40,966 nt of DNA from NCBI GenBank assembly GCA_003427395.1, contig BFEA01000901.1, forward strand, positions 77,794 through 118,759, written 5' to 3'. Positions within the stretch are counted from its first letter, which is position 1. Each line of letters opens with the position of its first letter. Below, piece by piece: positions 8,511 to 16,930 of this stretch. Both the position numbers and the translations under genes were made by a program. The DNA is from Chara braunii. Lineage: Eukaryota; Streptophyta; Charophyceae; Charales; Characeae. The notes under the pieces are model-generated. The model worked only from the letters and a program-made list of their open reading frames with translations. It was not told the DNA's origin and ran no database searches.

Positions 8511-10180
8511 TTAGAGAAAATGTTGAGCCAAGGTACTTGGAAGCACTTTTTTTCCTTTATGGCTGCAACTAAGATTCTTGGAAGGAGAATATACCGACTT
8601 TGAGTTCAGTCTTTCCTGGATTGAAAGATTGCCTGGGTACTCTGGAGGTAGGGAAGCAGGTTGAGAATTCCTTTTCTGGGTCCAGTCTTTTCTGGGTTGA
8701 AAGATTACCGGCTCTCCAAATTTAGCAAAGAGCATTCTTATAATGTTTCTGCTAAGACCCCAATCAGAGTGGTCGACATTCTTAGAGAGTTCATCAACAG
8801 CGGTGTTCAGTTCCCTAGGGATCCAGATTGGTTGAAGCTGACAGTCAAGAGTTAAAAGAAAAGAAGCAATCTTTCTGAGTAGGGAGTTAAAAACCTCATC
8901 GGTAGAGCTTAGCTTTTTCATAAGGAAAGAGACTGCTTGATTATCTCCTACTACCTTGACTGCTTGAGAGTGCAGTTCTTCCTGGGCTCTTTCGACCAAC
9001 AAGGATAAGGTTGTCGTTACTGCGAATAACTCTCTATGGGTGCTGGATGTTTCCAGTAGGTTAGTCGGGAGAGGAAAGCTCAGTTTCCATGGGTCCCTGT
9101 TCTGGAAATAAACTAAGGCTCCTACGGCTGCTTCTGATGCGTCGGTTTGCATAGTTACTGTTGCTGACCTGACGGTCCACAACCTTCCTGGGATCTTAGG
9201 AAGGTGTTTCAGCCACCACCTTAGATCGTCCTTGAATTGGTCAGAGAGTTTCACCTTAGCATTCCAAACGCATTTGGCTAGCGCCACATGCAGGTGAGAG
9301 CAATGAAGCGAAGCAGGGAGGAAGGTCCTAGATAGCGAGACCAATTTGCCTGCCAGTGAAGCAATTCCTCTTGCAGTTAGGTGAGATTTGTCTGAGGGGA
9401 TTTCTAGGAGCCTTAAGATCTTCTCTTCCTTGTCCTGGGGTACTCTAATCCTTTTGTGATGAGAGTCAATAGTAAAGCCCAAGAAACGGTTGGACAAAGA
9501 CGGGATGACGTTGCATTTACCCGGGCTGAGGAAAAAACCGAGCTTGTGAAAAATTAAGGTGATCAGGAAAGAATTCCACAGACATAAGGGGAAGTTCTTG
9601 TGAGTGGAGAGACTATCATCAATGTATGAGAAAATATTAACACCCTTTGATCTGATCACAGCCATGATTTCTTGCATAATGGTCGTGAAGATCCAACAGG
9701 CGGAGGAGATTCCAAAACACATAGTATTGAATTGATAAGTCTTCCCTTTCCAAGAAAAGGTTATAAAGGGGCGAGATTCTGGGTGAATTGGTACATGGTA
9801 ATAGCCATTCTTCACATCAAAAGTTACGGTAAAGTCTTGCACCATTGAACCATCCATAACGAACACAGCATCATCAATGCTCTCATAATGAAAATCCGAA
9901 AAAATAATGAAAAGGTTCACATATCTCAAGTCTATGATGAGTCTGAGTTTGCTAGAACTTTCAACGACAAAAACAGGATTTACAACTGGAGCAGTGTTGT
10001 CAAGGAAATGACCCCCTGTCCCAACATGGAAAGGACACTGTTGCTGACAAAATCCTCATGAAGAGGGGAAAGATCATAGTTGGGCAGAGAAATCGGGGTG
10101 GGTTTAGAGGCCTTGAGTACTAGCTTGACGATTCTTCTAACCTCCTTGATCTTAGATGGATGGTTATGATTATTGCCTGC
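8511..10180 (-). CDS. Reverse transcriptase-RNase H (DIRS class), one frameshift near 9996-10005
   Basis: From 10180 the frame reads IKEVRRIVKLVLKASKPTP and MLGQGVIS, then slips by one base near 10000 into TAPVVNPVFVVESSS and KLRLIIDLRYVNLF. RT motifs follow: FDVKNGYYHVPIHP (first catalytic Asp), FNTMCFGISSACWIFT, SYIDDS (YxDD at 9612-9626) and FLGFTIDSHHKRI. RNase H shows QTDASEAAVGA, STHRELFAV, VVGDNQAV and LNTAVDELSKN, giving all four acidic residues. It ends in the family-typical SDWGLSRNIIRMLFAKFG. The C-terminal domain kept by copy 1 is not seen here; the tail instead reads through two 27-bp repeats and antisense to the recombinase 3' end. A usable start is not visible, so it is probably expressed by reinitiation, readthrough or splicing from upstream. 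Confidence 0.92.
8607..8709. repeat. 27-bp direct repeat pair, 76 bp apart
   Basis: CAGTCTTTCCTGGATTGAAAG at 8607 recurs as CAGTCTTTTCTGGGTTGAAAG at 8683, and both continue into GATT.CC. The pair lies just past the recombinase stop codon, at the tail-to-tail junction with the RT. It may mark the breakpoint where the RT lost its C-terminal domain. Confidence 0.85.
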
Positions 10181-10426
10181 TTACTTGAGTTTCACACAAT
10201 TCTCTAGCCAGTTCAACACATCTCTAGAGGATTTAGAAGTCGAGGGGGTCAAAAGGGATTTCCAAGCATCCAAGTGAGCACTCAGGGATGCAGCAGCAAA
10301 TTGCTCCGGATTCCTTAACCAGTTATCCTTGCTTTCCAGTGCCTCGAGGGCCAAAGAGAGCTGATGTGGTGATGGAGCTTTGTTCAATGCTTGGACTGCT
10401 TGTGTGATTTCTTCTTGTGGATCCAT
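10181..10426 (-). CDS. Second ORF of the element, 81 codons, unknown function
   Basis: It starts MDPQEEITQAVQALNK and contains NWLRNPEQFAAA, AWKSLLTPSTSK and VLNWLENCVKLK. It has no recognised domain, but the core motif is conserved in the decayed copy 1 at the same position between gag and RT. Its ATG overlaps the gag stop codon as TAATG, which suggests translation by termination-reinitiation. Its own TAA is in the same frame as the RT leader that follows, so readthrough would give a fusion. The stop is also part of CAAGTAAGC, a possible 5' splice site. Confidence 0.75.
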   Translation of the reverse strand: MDPQEEITQAVQALNKAPSPHQLSLALEALESKDNWLRNPEQFAAASLSAHLDAWKSLLTPSTSKSSRDVLNWLENCVKLK

Positions 10427-10528
10427 TATTTCCTGTTGTCTGAGGAATCACTTTCGCTTCTCTTGTGACGGGATTTCTTGGAGGGGCTCTTGTATTTAAA
10501 CTTGGCCGAATCCTGACCCGGAGAGTAC

Positions 10529-10729
10529 CTGCAGAGATGACAACAGCTAGGACGTACCTGAGTTAACGGTCTTGTCGGCCAAGTGTAAATAACAGGCCAC
10601 CACTGAGAGGTGTGGGGAGTTGATAGCTACCCCTAAAGGCGTGGTAATAAAATTCAGCAGTTCATAATGGTGAGACTGCTATTTAAAATTGACAGGGGTT
10701 AGGCTAAGCGTAAACCGTTGGGTACTCAC
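10529..10729 (-). other. Intron in the gag-like gene (201 nt)
   Basis: The minus-strand donor is GGAGG|GTGAGTACC and the acceptor is TTGTCATCTCTGCAG|GTACTC. It is phase 2 at both ends and joins open frames. Copy 1 has a donor at the matching place (2974). Confidence 0.8.
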
Positions 10730-11645
10730 CCTCCCCGTGACGAGGCTGCCTTGACCTCCTGGTCGTCCCATTCCTGGTTGATTTTGTCTAGGCCCAGCCT
10801 AGATGTCTCTAACTCCTGGACTTTAAGCAGTTGCTTGACTTCTAGCGGAAACCTCTTATCGCAGAGCTTCTTGGTGAGATTGGACAGTGCGTTCTTAAAA
10901 GCTGCAGCGTGCGTCTTACCCCTATCGCCGTGTTTGAAATTTAACTCAATCTGCATGACTCTGATTAGGATGTCAAGGTGCCTTGACCGAGGGGGCTGAT
11001 CGAAGATGAACTGCAGTGCTTTGATCTCATTCTATGCCGCTTTACACTTCTCAACCTCTCTTATGGCTGATGAGAAAATCTCTCTTACCCGAGAGAGTTC
11101 AGCCTGGTTGATCATAAACCTAAATTCCCTCTCATCAGCTTCTTCCTTAGATAGTAGGTTCCTGACCGGGTTAGGCTAAGCGTAAACCGCTGGGTACTCA
11201 CCCTCCCCGTGACGAGGCTGCCTTGACCTCCTGGTCGTCCCATTCCTGGTTGATTTCGTCCAGGCCCAGCCTAGATGTCTCTAACTCCTGGACTTTAAGC
11301 AGTTGCTTGACTTCTAGCGGAAACCTCTTATCAGAGCTTCTTGGTGAGATTGGACAGTGCGTTCTTAAAAGCTGCAGCGTGCGTCTTACCCCTATCGCCG
11401 TGTTTGAAATTTAACTCAATCTGCCCGACTCTGATCAGGATGCCAAGGTGCCTTGACCAAGGGGGCTGATCGAAGATGAACTGCAGTGCTTTGATCTCAT
11501 TCTATGCCGCTTTACACTTCCCAACCTCTCTGATGGCTGATGAGAAAATCTCTCTTACCCGAGAGAGTTCAGCCTGGTTGATCATAAACCTAAAATTCCC
11601 TCTCATCAGCTTCTTCCTTAGATAGTAGGTTCCTGACCGGGTTAG
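10696..11645. repeat. Tandem duplication of about 471 bp within gag
   Basis: The first unit is 10696-11167 and the second 11168-11638, with about 13 differences by eye (roughly 97% identity). Each boundary carries GGGTTAG, so the breakpoints share 7 bp. Each unit includes an exon 3' part and the GTGAGT splice donor, so two donors now compete. Confidence 0.95.
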
Positions 11646-11970
11646 AGACTGCCGATCTAGGAAAGGTACGGATGGAGGTCCCTGCACTAGCAGCAGGTAC
11701 AGGCTGCGCAGGTTGAGCCACCGAGACTAAATTATGGATGAACAAAGGATCTGAAGTTCTCATGACGTGAGGATGAGCTGGGAATAATTTGTCCTTATGC
11801 TTGACTAAGTAATAGGACCTCTGGGGATTCTTCTCCCAAGGATTGAGACACTCAATGATCTTGCCTTCCACTATCTTTGGGGAAGGATTCATCAGTGGCA
11901 TGAAGATGCGCCAACCAACAATAGATTTTGGGTCGTGGGCCATGAGGGTGTCGAAAATTGCTTGCTCCAT

Positions 11971-12328
11971 AATCTCCTGCTGGAGTCAAGAGAGTTCATC
12001 CGAAAACTTTAATTAGATGGGTTGGTAGAATGGTCCTTCAGGACTAGTTTTACCTTGTCGTCCCTACTGAAAAAAACTGCAGATGCTACAGTGTTTCCAG
12101 ATTCTAGGGTGTTCAGAATCCTAGGTTACTTACAATTTATCCATAAGGGTTGTTAAATTGCTTAGTCATATGATTGCAACTGGTACTTCTCTTCTTCCAG
12201 TTGTCTTGCCTGCTTCTTCTATCATCCTTATTTATTCCACTTTTCCTCTTTCCCTCCTTCTTTCCTTGACTCTCCCCCCCACCCCTTTGTTCCTTCTCTT
12301 TCCCCTTTTCGTTCCCCTCCCCTTCTCT

Positions 12329-12370
<42 letters not shown>

Positions 12371-12850
12371 ATTCCATCAAAGAAGTTTCCTTGTCCAATA
12401 GGATAAATTAAAAACACAGCAGCAACAACTACTACAGGAATAGAATATGCCACAACAATCCAAGGACGCATGCCCAAACGGAAGCCAAGTTCCCATTCAC
12501 AACCCATATAACAAGCTACTCTCAATAAGAAATGAGGACAATCGTTTCGTAAGGGCCACCATTTCTTCCCTTTTTTTTTTTTTTTTTTTTTTTTTTGAAG
12601 AGGTAGGAGACAAAAGGATTGGAGCAAAAACAAGACTAGTCACTACGATGGTTGTGGTTGGAGCATTAGGAGTTATACAAAGATTGATAATGCAGGACAA
12701 CAAAACTTGAATATTGTTAACAAGATAGCTTTCTTCAATGCTTAAGACAAATCCTTGATAAAATTCGAGTGTATCCAGGGCAGGCCTTGCATAGTTCTGT
12801 CCATAGGTGAACGGAGGATCCTAAAATTCACAAGAGTTTCTTTCCCTATC
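11971..12850. other. No gene; poly-T/poly-A retroposon debris
   Basis: T runs lie at about 12331-12368 and 12571-12596, separated by about 200 bp of unique sequence. The first run is preceded by a C/T-rich tract (12240-12330). Open frames here are products of the homopolymers. On the minus strand the T runs read as A tails, as expected for retroposed copies. Confidence 0.7.
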
Positions 12851-13861
12851 CTAGATACCATCATCCGACACATCCGTCTCAGGGTCCGGTGGAAGAACGA
12901 ACGCAGAGTCCTCTATGATTGCTGACATCCATTGGGCCGGTCCGTCATTAAACCAGGTGCGCAGTCTGGCTGCTTCTAGGCAGTGGTCCGTCAGTCCTGC
13001 CAGAATCTCCTGTAGGAGGTGGATCAGTGAGGGGTGGAAGGAGGCAGGGAATTCTGAGTTAGCAAGGAAAAGCCAGAATTGCTCAATGTCATTCAGCTCC
13101 ATGATTCTTGTATCCAGAGGTCTGTTTTGAGGGCAGGGGAGTTCGGCCAAGGCAAACCCGAGTGTCAAGAAAGTAGCCTGCCTGAGTGGTTTAAGTGCAG
13201 TGAAATAGCGGTTGTCCCTGTCTAAAGCATCTCTCAGGCTCTCTCCGTGTAATAGATCGTGGGTCCTGCCTGATGAGGTGTCAGTTGAAAAATGAGTGAA
13301 GGTCAAGGCCCAAAACCAATTGCCTAGAACCGAGGCACAGGCGTCAACATCCACCAACCAGAAGGTTGTGCTTTCCTCATCCCCCACTCTCTTGACCTTG
13401 CCTATGGCCTGCTGCTGCAGATGCAGCACCATGTTATCTAGAAGTAAGGAGGAATTGTAACCTCCGAGAGCTACATAATGCTTCACTGCTTCCGAGTTGA
13501 CGAAACTTAGGAGGTTGGTCATCCCTGGTTCTGCAAGTGAAGCCTCCTTCGTGTCCAGTACCAGAAATTTTGCGAATTTATAATGGATGAGGATTAGTTT
13601 TTGTTCCTCCATATTGGGAAGTCTGAGCCTCTTGACGACTGCTGCCATGCTGCAGCGAGCTACTGAGTTTGAAACTGGTGGTGCTGGTGGAGCGGAGACC
13701 ATCTGCGCATGGCAAGCAAGACACACAGAACCACATTTTCTTCTACGAGTGCGAATGTCGATTGGTTCTCGCCAAGTTCTGGAGATGGAGAGAGGATCCG
13801 AGAGAACAATTAGGTCCTTAGGAGTTCTGATTATACTTAGGTTGGCTAAAACAGCGGGGAA
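12851..13861 (-). CDS. Unrecognised open frame, 336 codons
   Basis: The frame is open on the minus strand from a TGA at 13862-13864 to a TAG at 12851. It has no early ATG, so it looks like an exon. The N-terminal part reads PKDLIVLSDPLSISRTW and RRRKCGSVCLACHAQMVSAP, with a small Cys/His cluster. Then come KFAKFLVLDTKEASLAEPG, VKHYVALGGYNSSLLLDN, WLVDVDACASVLGNWFW and a Leu/Trp-rich C-terminal half ending in an acidic tail (DPETDVSDDGI). The composition is that of a real globular protein, unlike the shadow frames nearby. It lies upstream of the copy 2 gag on the same strand and could be another ORF of that element or of an unrelated element. I do not recognise the family. Confidence 0.6.
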   Translation of the reverse strand, partial: FPAVLANLSIIRTPKDLIVLSDPLSISRTWREPIDIRTRRRKCGSVCLACHAQMVSAPPAPPVSNSVARCSMAAVVKRLRLPNMEEQKLILIHYKFAKFLVLDTKEASLAEPGMTNLLSFVNSEAVKHYVALGGYNSSLLLDNMVLHLQQQAIGKVKRVGDEESTTFWLVDVDACASVLGNWFWALTFTHFSTDTSSGRTHDLLHGESLRDALDRDNRYFTALKPLRQATFLTLGFALAELPCPQNRPLDTRIMELNDIEQFWLFLANSEFPASFHPSLIHLLQEILAGLTDHCLEAARLRTWFNDGPAQWMSAIIEDSAFVLPPDPETDVSDDGI

Positions 13862-14057
13862 TCAGAGTAAATGATTGATCTTTGCAGACTATTCTGGCTT
13901 TTTCACCCTTCCTTTCCCCTAGCTATCCTTCCTCTCTTCCCTTTCTTTTTGGCTATGGGTAAATAGCTAGCGTAAATCCCAACCTCCTGTTCCGCTTACT
14001 CCTTCCTAGTCTTCTTCCTTGGTTTTTCTTCCCCTCCTTTTTTTTTTTTTTTTTTNT

Positions 14058-14089
<32 letters not shown>

Positions 14090-14139
14090 GGCCCCTGCGC
14101 AAGGATGCATCAATCGAGAAATGGACCAAATTATTTTTT
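14058..14139 (+). pseudogene. U6 snRNA 3' fragment (5'-truncated, with small deletion)
   Basis: From TAAAATTGGAACGATACAGA through GATTAGCATGGCCCCTGCGC and AAGGATG it matches the invariant U6 core, including the ACAGAGA box and the AGC triad. The 3' part AATCGAGAAATGG then CCAAATTaTTTTTT is the plant-type U6 end, with one substitution in the GGTCC region. About five bases after GGATG are missing. The 5' stem-loop is absent and replaced by a T run and an N. It looks like a truncated retroposed copy rather than an active gene, though the terminator T run is retained. Confidence 0.85.
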
Positions 14140-14239
14140 GAAAAAGGGGTTCTCGACAGGATATGCATTTGGGATGTGGACGATCTTTCCTATCAGCATG
14201 CTGGCAGATTGATCCCACCTCGATCCGACCTCGTTGGCG

Positions 14240-14318
14240 CCGAAGAATCTTCTGAGACAAACCGTTGGGCAAAAACCACAAGAGACAACCTGAAGCCGAA
14301 GAATCTTCTGAGACAAAC
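14240..14318. repeat. 26-bp direct repeat
   Basis: CCGAAGAATCTTCTGAGACA followed by AACCG occurs at about 14241 and again at about 14294, 53 bp apart. It contains an AGAATCTTCT palindrome. Confidence 0.8.
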
Positions 14319-14353
14319 CGACCTTCACAGAGACGGTCAGAGATCAGTCAGTC

Positions 14354-14769
14354 ACTAAGTTGGAAAGCATAGGGCTTTTACCGACACCACAGGAAGCGTA
14401 GGTAGCAGTAGTGGGACTTGGAGAAGGGGAGTAACTTTCCCACATAACCTAAGGCTGGGTGGAATAGGCGAACGGTAGATTTCTGTTACCTGGGCTGAGG
14501 CTGAACGTACGCAAATGTGACTGTTAATAACAGATCATGGGTTCAAATACCGATGGATACTAAGTCGGAAAGTGTAGGGCTTTTACCAAGACCACAGAAA
14601 GCGTAGGTAGCAGAGCTGGGACTTGGAGAAGGGGAGTAACGTTCCCACAAAACCTAAGGTTGGGCGGAGTAGCGAATATTAGATATCTGTTGCCTGGGCT
14701 GTGGCTGAATGGTGCACACATGTGACTGTTAATAACAGATCATGGGTTAAAACTTAAAATCCTGATGGA

Positions 14770-14772
<3 letters not shown>
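14354..14772 (+). repeat. Dimeric tRNA-related SINE (two tandem units of about 205-214 bp)
   Basis: Both units start ACTAAGT.GGAAAG..TAGGG and share GAAGCGTAGGTAGCAG-type and GACTTGGAGAAGGGGAGTAA blocks. Each ends with a tRNA-like body: GGCTGA....GAA, an anticodon-like CTGTTAA, then CATGGGTTCAAATACC (B-box; the second unit reads GGGTTAAAAC). The dimer is followed by two long T runs (14773-14812, 14820-14855). The tRNA-like part lies at the right end of each unit, so unit boundaries may really be offset. The parent tRNA is uncertain. Confidence 0.75.
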
Positions 14773-14816
<44 letters not shown>

Positions 14817-14817
14817 A

Positions 14818-14855
<38 letters not shown>
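14773..14855. repeat. Two long poly-T runs separated by TTACCCATC-type linker
   Basis: About 40 T are followed by a short ACCCATC linker and about 36 T. They are probably reversed poly-A tails of retroposons on the minus strand, or the T-rich 3' end of the SINE dimer. Confidence 0.85.
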
Positions 14856-14857
<2 letters not shown>

Positions 14858-16686
14858 GACTAAGTCCTTAGAGGCGTCTCGAGACCTAAGTGACAACACG
14901 TCGGTTCAAAAAGAAAGGGGATTCACGATATCCTCTGGAACGGGTTGGTGCCGCAGTAGTAATTTGTCTGACAATCCGAGATCTTGGTGAGGGTGACCTG
15001 GCGGAACCGATCAATGCTGAGAGTTCATCCTTTCCTGACATCGCCACAACGTAGTTGACAAAGGTTGGTTAGTTGCTGTAAGCAGGTTTTCAGGAGGTTA
15101 GGTCAGCTGGTTCAGTCGGCACGATGGATCTGGTGCTGCGGCTGGGTTGTGATGAGTGGTGAGCTTTAACCATCCCATGGGCTACCTCTTCCGTATCCTA
15201 ACTCGCATTTTTTTGCTCCCTTCTCCCTTCCCCTCTTCTCCCGCCCCTCTTTTCTTTCGTCTCCTTCTATTACCTTCGTCCTCCCCCTTTCCTTCTCCGT
15301 TTCTACTCTTCCCCTTCCCCTCTTTTTTTTTTTTTTTTTTTATTTATTTATGAATATATGCATCAGTTTAGGTGGTTAACCTTTCGTACTGTTATCCAGG
15401 GAGGTGTTTGTCGAGAAGAGGATTGAGAACCTATTAGGGTTCATCATTCTTCTTCTTCAGCATTTGGGGACAAAAGGGGGGTAGTTGGGTAAATGCGTCC
15501 TTAGTGAAGGAGGGAAGGCCATGTGTCGGCAAGATCTGGTTAGGGTTTTGCGGGATTCCGCGTAATGCGACGATCAGTCATTTATCGATAGATTGAGCAG
15601 TGCGTGTCTTCTAAGGACGTTGATTAAGCTATTTTCGAAAGTCTGACATAACTCCTTCTTGAAATGGTTTGGGTTGCGTGACCTGTGTTTCAGTGGGTAG
15701 GAAGAAAGCATGTGACCTGAACCAAATAGATGACTTAGAGGTTGGTACCAAGTACACTTAGTAAAGGTGCATCCTTCCTCTTTCCTTTTCTCCCCCCCCC
15801 CCCCCTTTTTGCAGCTCAATCCGAGCGCGCTTGATTGCGGACTTAATATGGTAAAGTTTAAGGTGGTGATCTTTGCCAAAAAGGTGAATAAAGATTCTTC
15901 GAATGTTCTGGAAGCAAAAATGCTAAAACTAAGTGTACAAGAGTGTGGTGCGAAAGGATTTTTTTAAGTGCTGATTAAGGGAGGCTTAGCAGCTGACCTT
16001 TGCTGAATGTGTTTAGGCAAGTAGGCTGTTTATTTGTCATACCAAATCATCTCACGTCTTTTACAATTAAACAGAGTGCATGGCTGCAACTGATCCCAAG
16101 GTCTTGTAATATTTAATCAATCATGGCGCTTAAGAGTACAAAAGATGACCGGGGTCAAGGCCTTTCCTGGTTGCAAACAGAGATTTTTTTTTTTTTTTTT
16201 TTTTTTTTTTGGTACTTGGGTAATAGACATTATCCTTCCTTGTCCGATAAGCGTTCCCCAAAGTTGGCCTTGGAAAGCCGGACAATTATTGAGCAAGGAG
16301 GATACATAGTTTCTAGGCTACTAAATTTTCGTCGAGAACCAAGATTGGAAAATGGAGAAAGCGCTTATCTGTCCGCTTCCTCTTCTACTAAATCCTTGAC
16401 CTCTCTCTTCTTATGTCCTTCCTTGCTTTAGGTAGGGGAAATGGGAATAACGCTGATCGGATAAGAATCCAGCTTGATCCGTTACTAGCCATAGGCTTCA
16501 GATCCTTATATAAGTATCGGTCATGCCTCATCGGGTCAGCGAGTAATAGTGTTGATTGAATCATCAAGAAGTTGAGTGGTTCCTTTAGAGGTGGATAATA
16601 GACGGTGGTGTGGTAGTAGATTCCAAAGATGGGGTTCGGGGGAGAAGGATCACGCCGAACACCGTGGGCTGATCCTCGTGAAAAAA

Positions 16687-16728
<42 letters not shown>

Positions 16729-16930
16729 TGTGGCTAGGAGTGGGATTGAACGACAGAAGACACAGAGTTGCCTCGACTGATAATTAATGAGAAGGCGTAA
16801 AAATTGTTTCATGAATGAGTCATACTTCCTCCAGGAAGACAGGTTAGATATGCACCGGATCACAGAGTCCATGAAATGGACACATATTCGAAAAACGATC
16901 CTCTGCATGGTGGTCTAAGCTTGAAACAAA
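14856..16930. other. No supported gene; homopolymer-rich
   Basis: It contains a C/T-rich tract ending in poly-T (15200-15340), a C run near 15791-15805, a 27-T run at about 16183-16210 and a poly-A run at about 16681-16724. The short open frames over these runs are low-complexity products. Each run may mark the end of an inserted retroposon, but no body is recognisable. Confidence 0.6.

Larger units (their letters stand above)
6583..8603 (+). pseudogene. Tyrosine recombinase (integrase) of the Kangaroo-like element, two exons, one nonsense codon
   Basis: Exon 1 is 6583-7085 (168 codons, acidic and proline-rich, no domain recognised). Exon 2 is 7520-8603. The join GG|G, then AAATGG keeps the frame and gives VASPG-KWWLSRLL. 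Exon 2 has an N-terminal core-binding-like region (DVITFLHSQWVPEL, FRDYRRAYRNYSLKMG), then the catalytic region. Box I is LLRDLCIMTYL-stop-ESWQRGGE: a TAG at 8121-8123 sits where the family usually has Trp, one base change away, and the catalytic Arg of QRG is present. Box II is HNFR within GESTHNFRVGGVRAGI, followed by QGTWKHF. The nucleophile Tyr expected 8-9 residues after that Trp is missing: the frame reads Ala, just after a run of seven T. The gene converges on the RT with a 93-bp overlap. Confidence 0.85.
6372..11970 (-). mobile_element. DIRS/Kangaroo-type tyrosine-recombinase retrotransposon, copy 2
   Basis: Minus-strand order is gag (two exons), a 81-codon second ORF starting in a TAATG overlap with the gag stop, then RT-RNase H. 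The plus strand carries a two-exon tyrosine recombinase meeting the RT tail to tail. There is no DDE integrase or protease, which is typical of DIRS-class elements. I recall a recombinase opposed to the RT as the arrangement reported for Kangaroo of Volvox carteri. Copy 1 has the same layout. Termini are not proven: I found no split direct repeats, although a 244-bp direct repeat and a 27-bp direct repeat lie inside. Damage is light (one nonsense codon in YR, one in gag, one frameshift in RT), so it is much younger than copy 1. Confidence 0.85.
10426..11970 (-). pseudogene. Gag-like structural gene, two exons, with an internal exon duplication
   Basis: The N-terminal frame begins at 11970 (MEQAIFDTLMAHDPKS, then WEKNPQRSYYLVKHKDKLFP). 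It enters a 471-bp segment present twice in tandem (10696-11167 and 11168-11638). The proximal segment reads NQAELSRVREIFSSAIREV, then a TAG, then IELNFKHGDRGKTHAAAFK, KRFPLEVKQLLK and SSRGG, ending at GTGAGT. Intron 10729-10529 then joins in frame to YSPGQDSAKFKYKSPSKK and a basic, serine-rich tail ending in TAA at 10428-10426. Such a tail may bind nucleic acid. The second segment (next to the N-terminus) has a 1-bp insertion and a 2-bp deletion, which close the frame at 11590. The TAG is in both segments, so it predates the duplication. No CCHC knuckle is seen. Confidence 0.75.

Noticed and set aside
8661-8855. 64-codon plus-strand frame after the recombinase
   Set aside because: It is antisense to the RNase H/RT C-terminus and contains the 27-bp repeat.
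12158-12710. Open frames of 82-133 codons with Phe or Lys runs
   Set aside because: They exist only because poly-T/poly-A runs have no stops.
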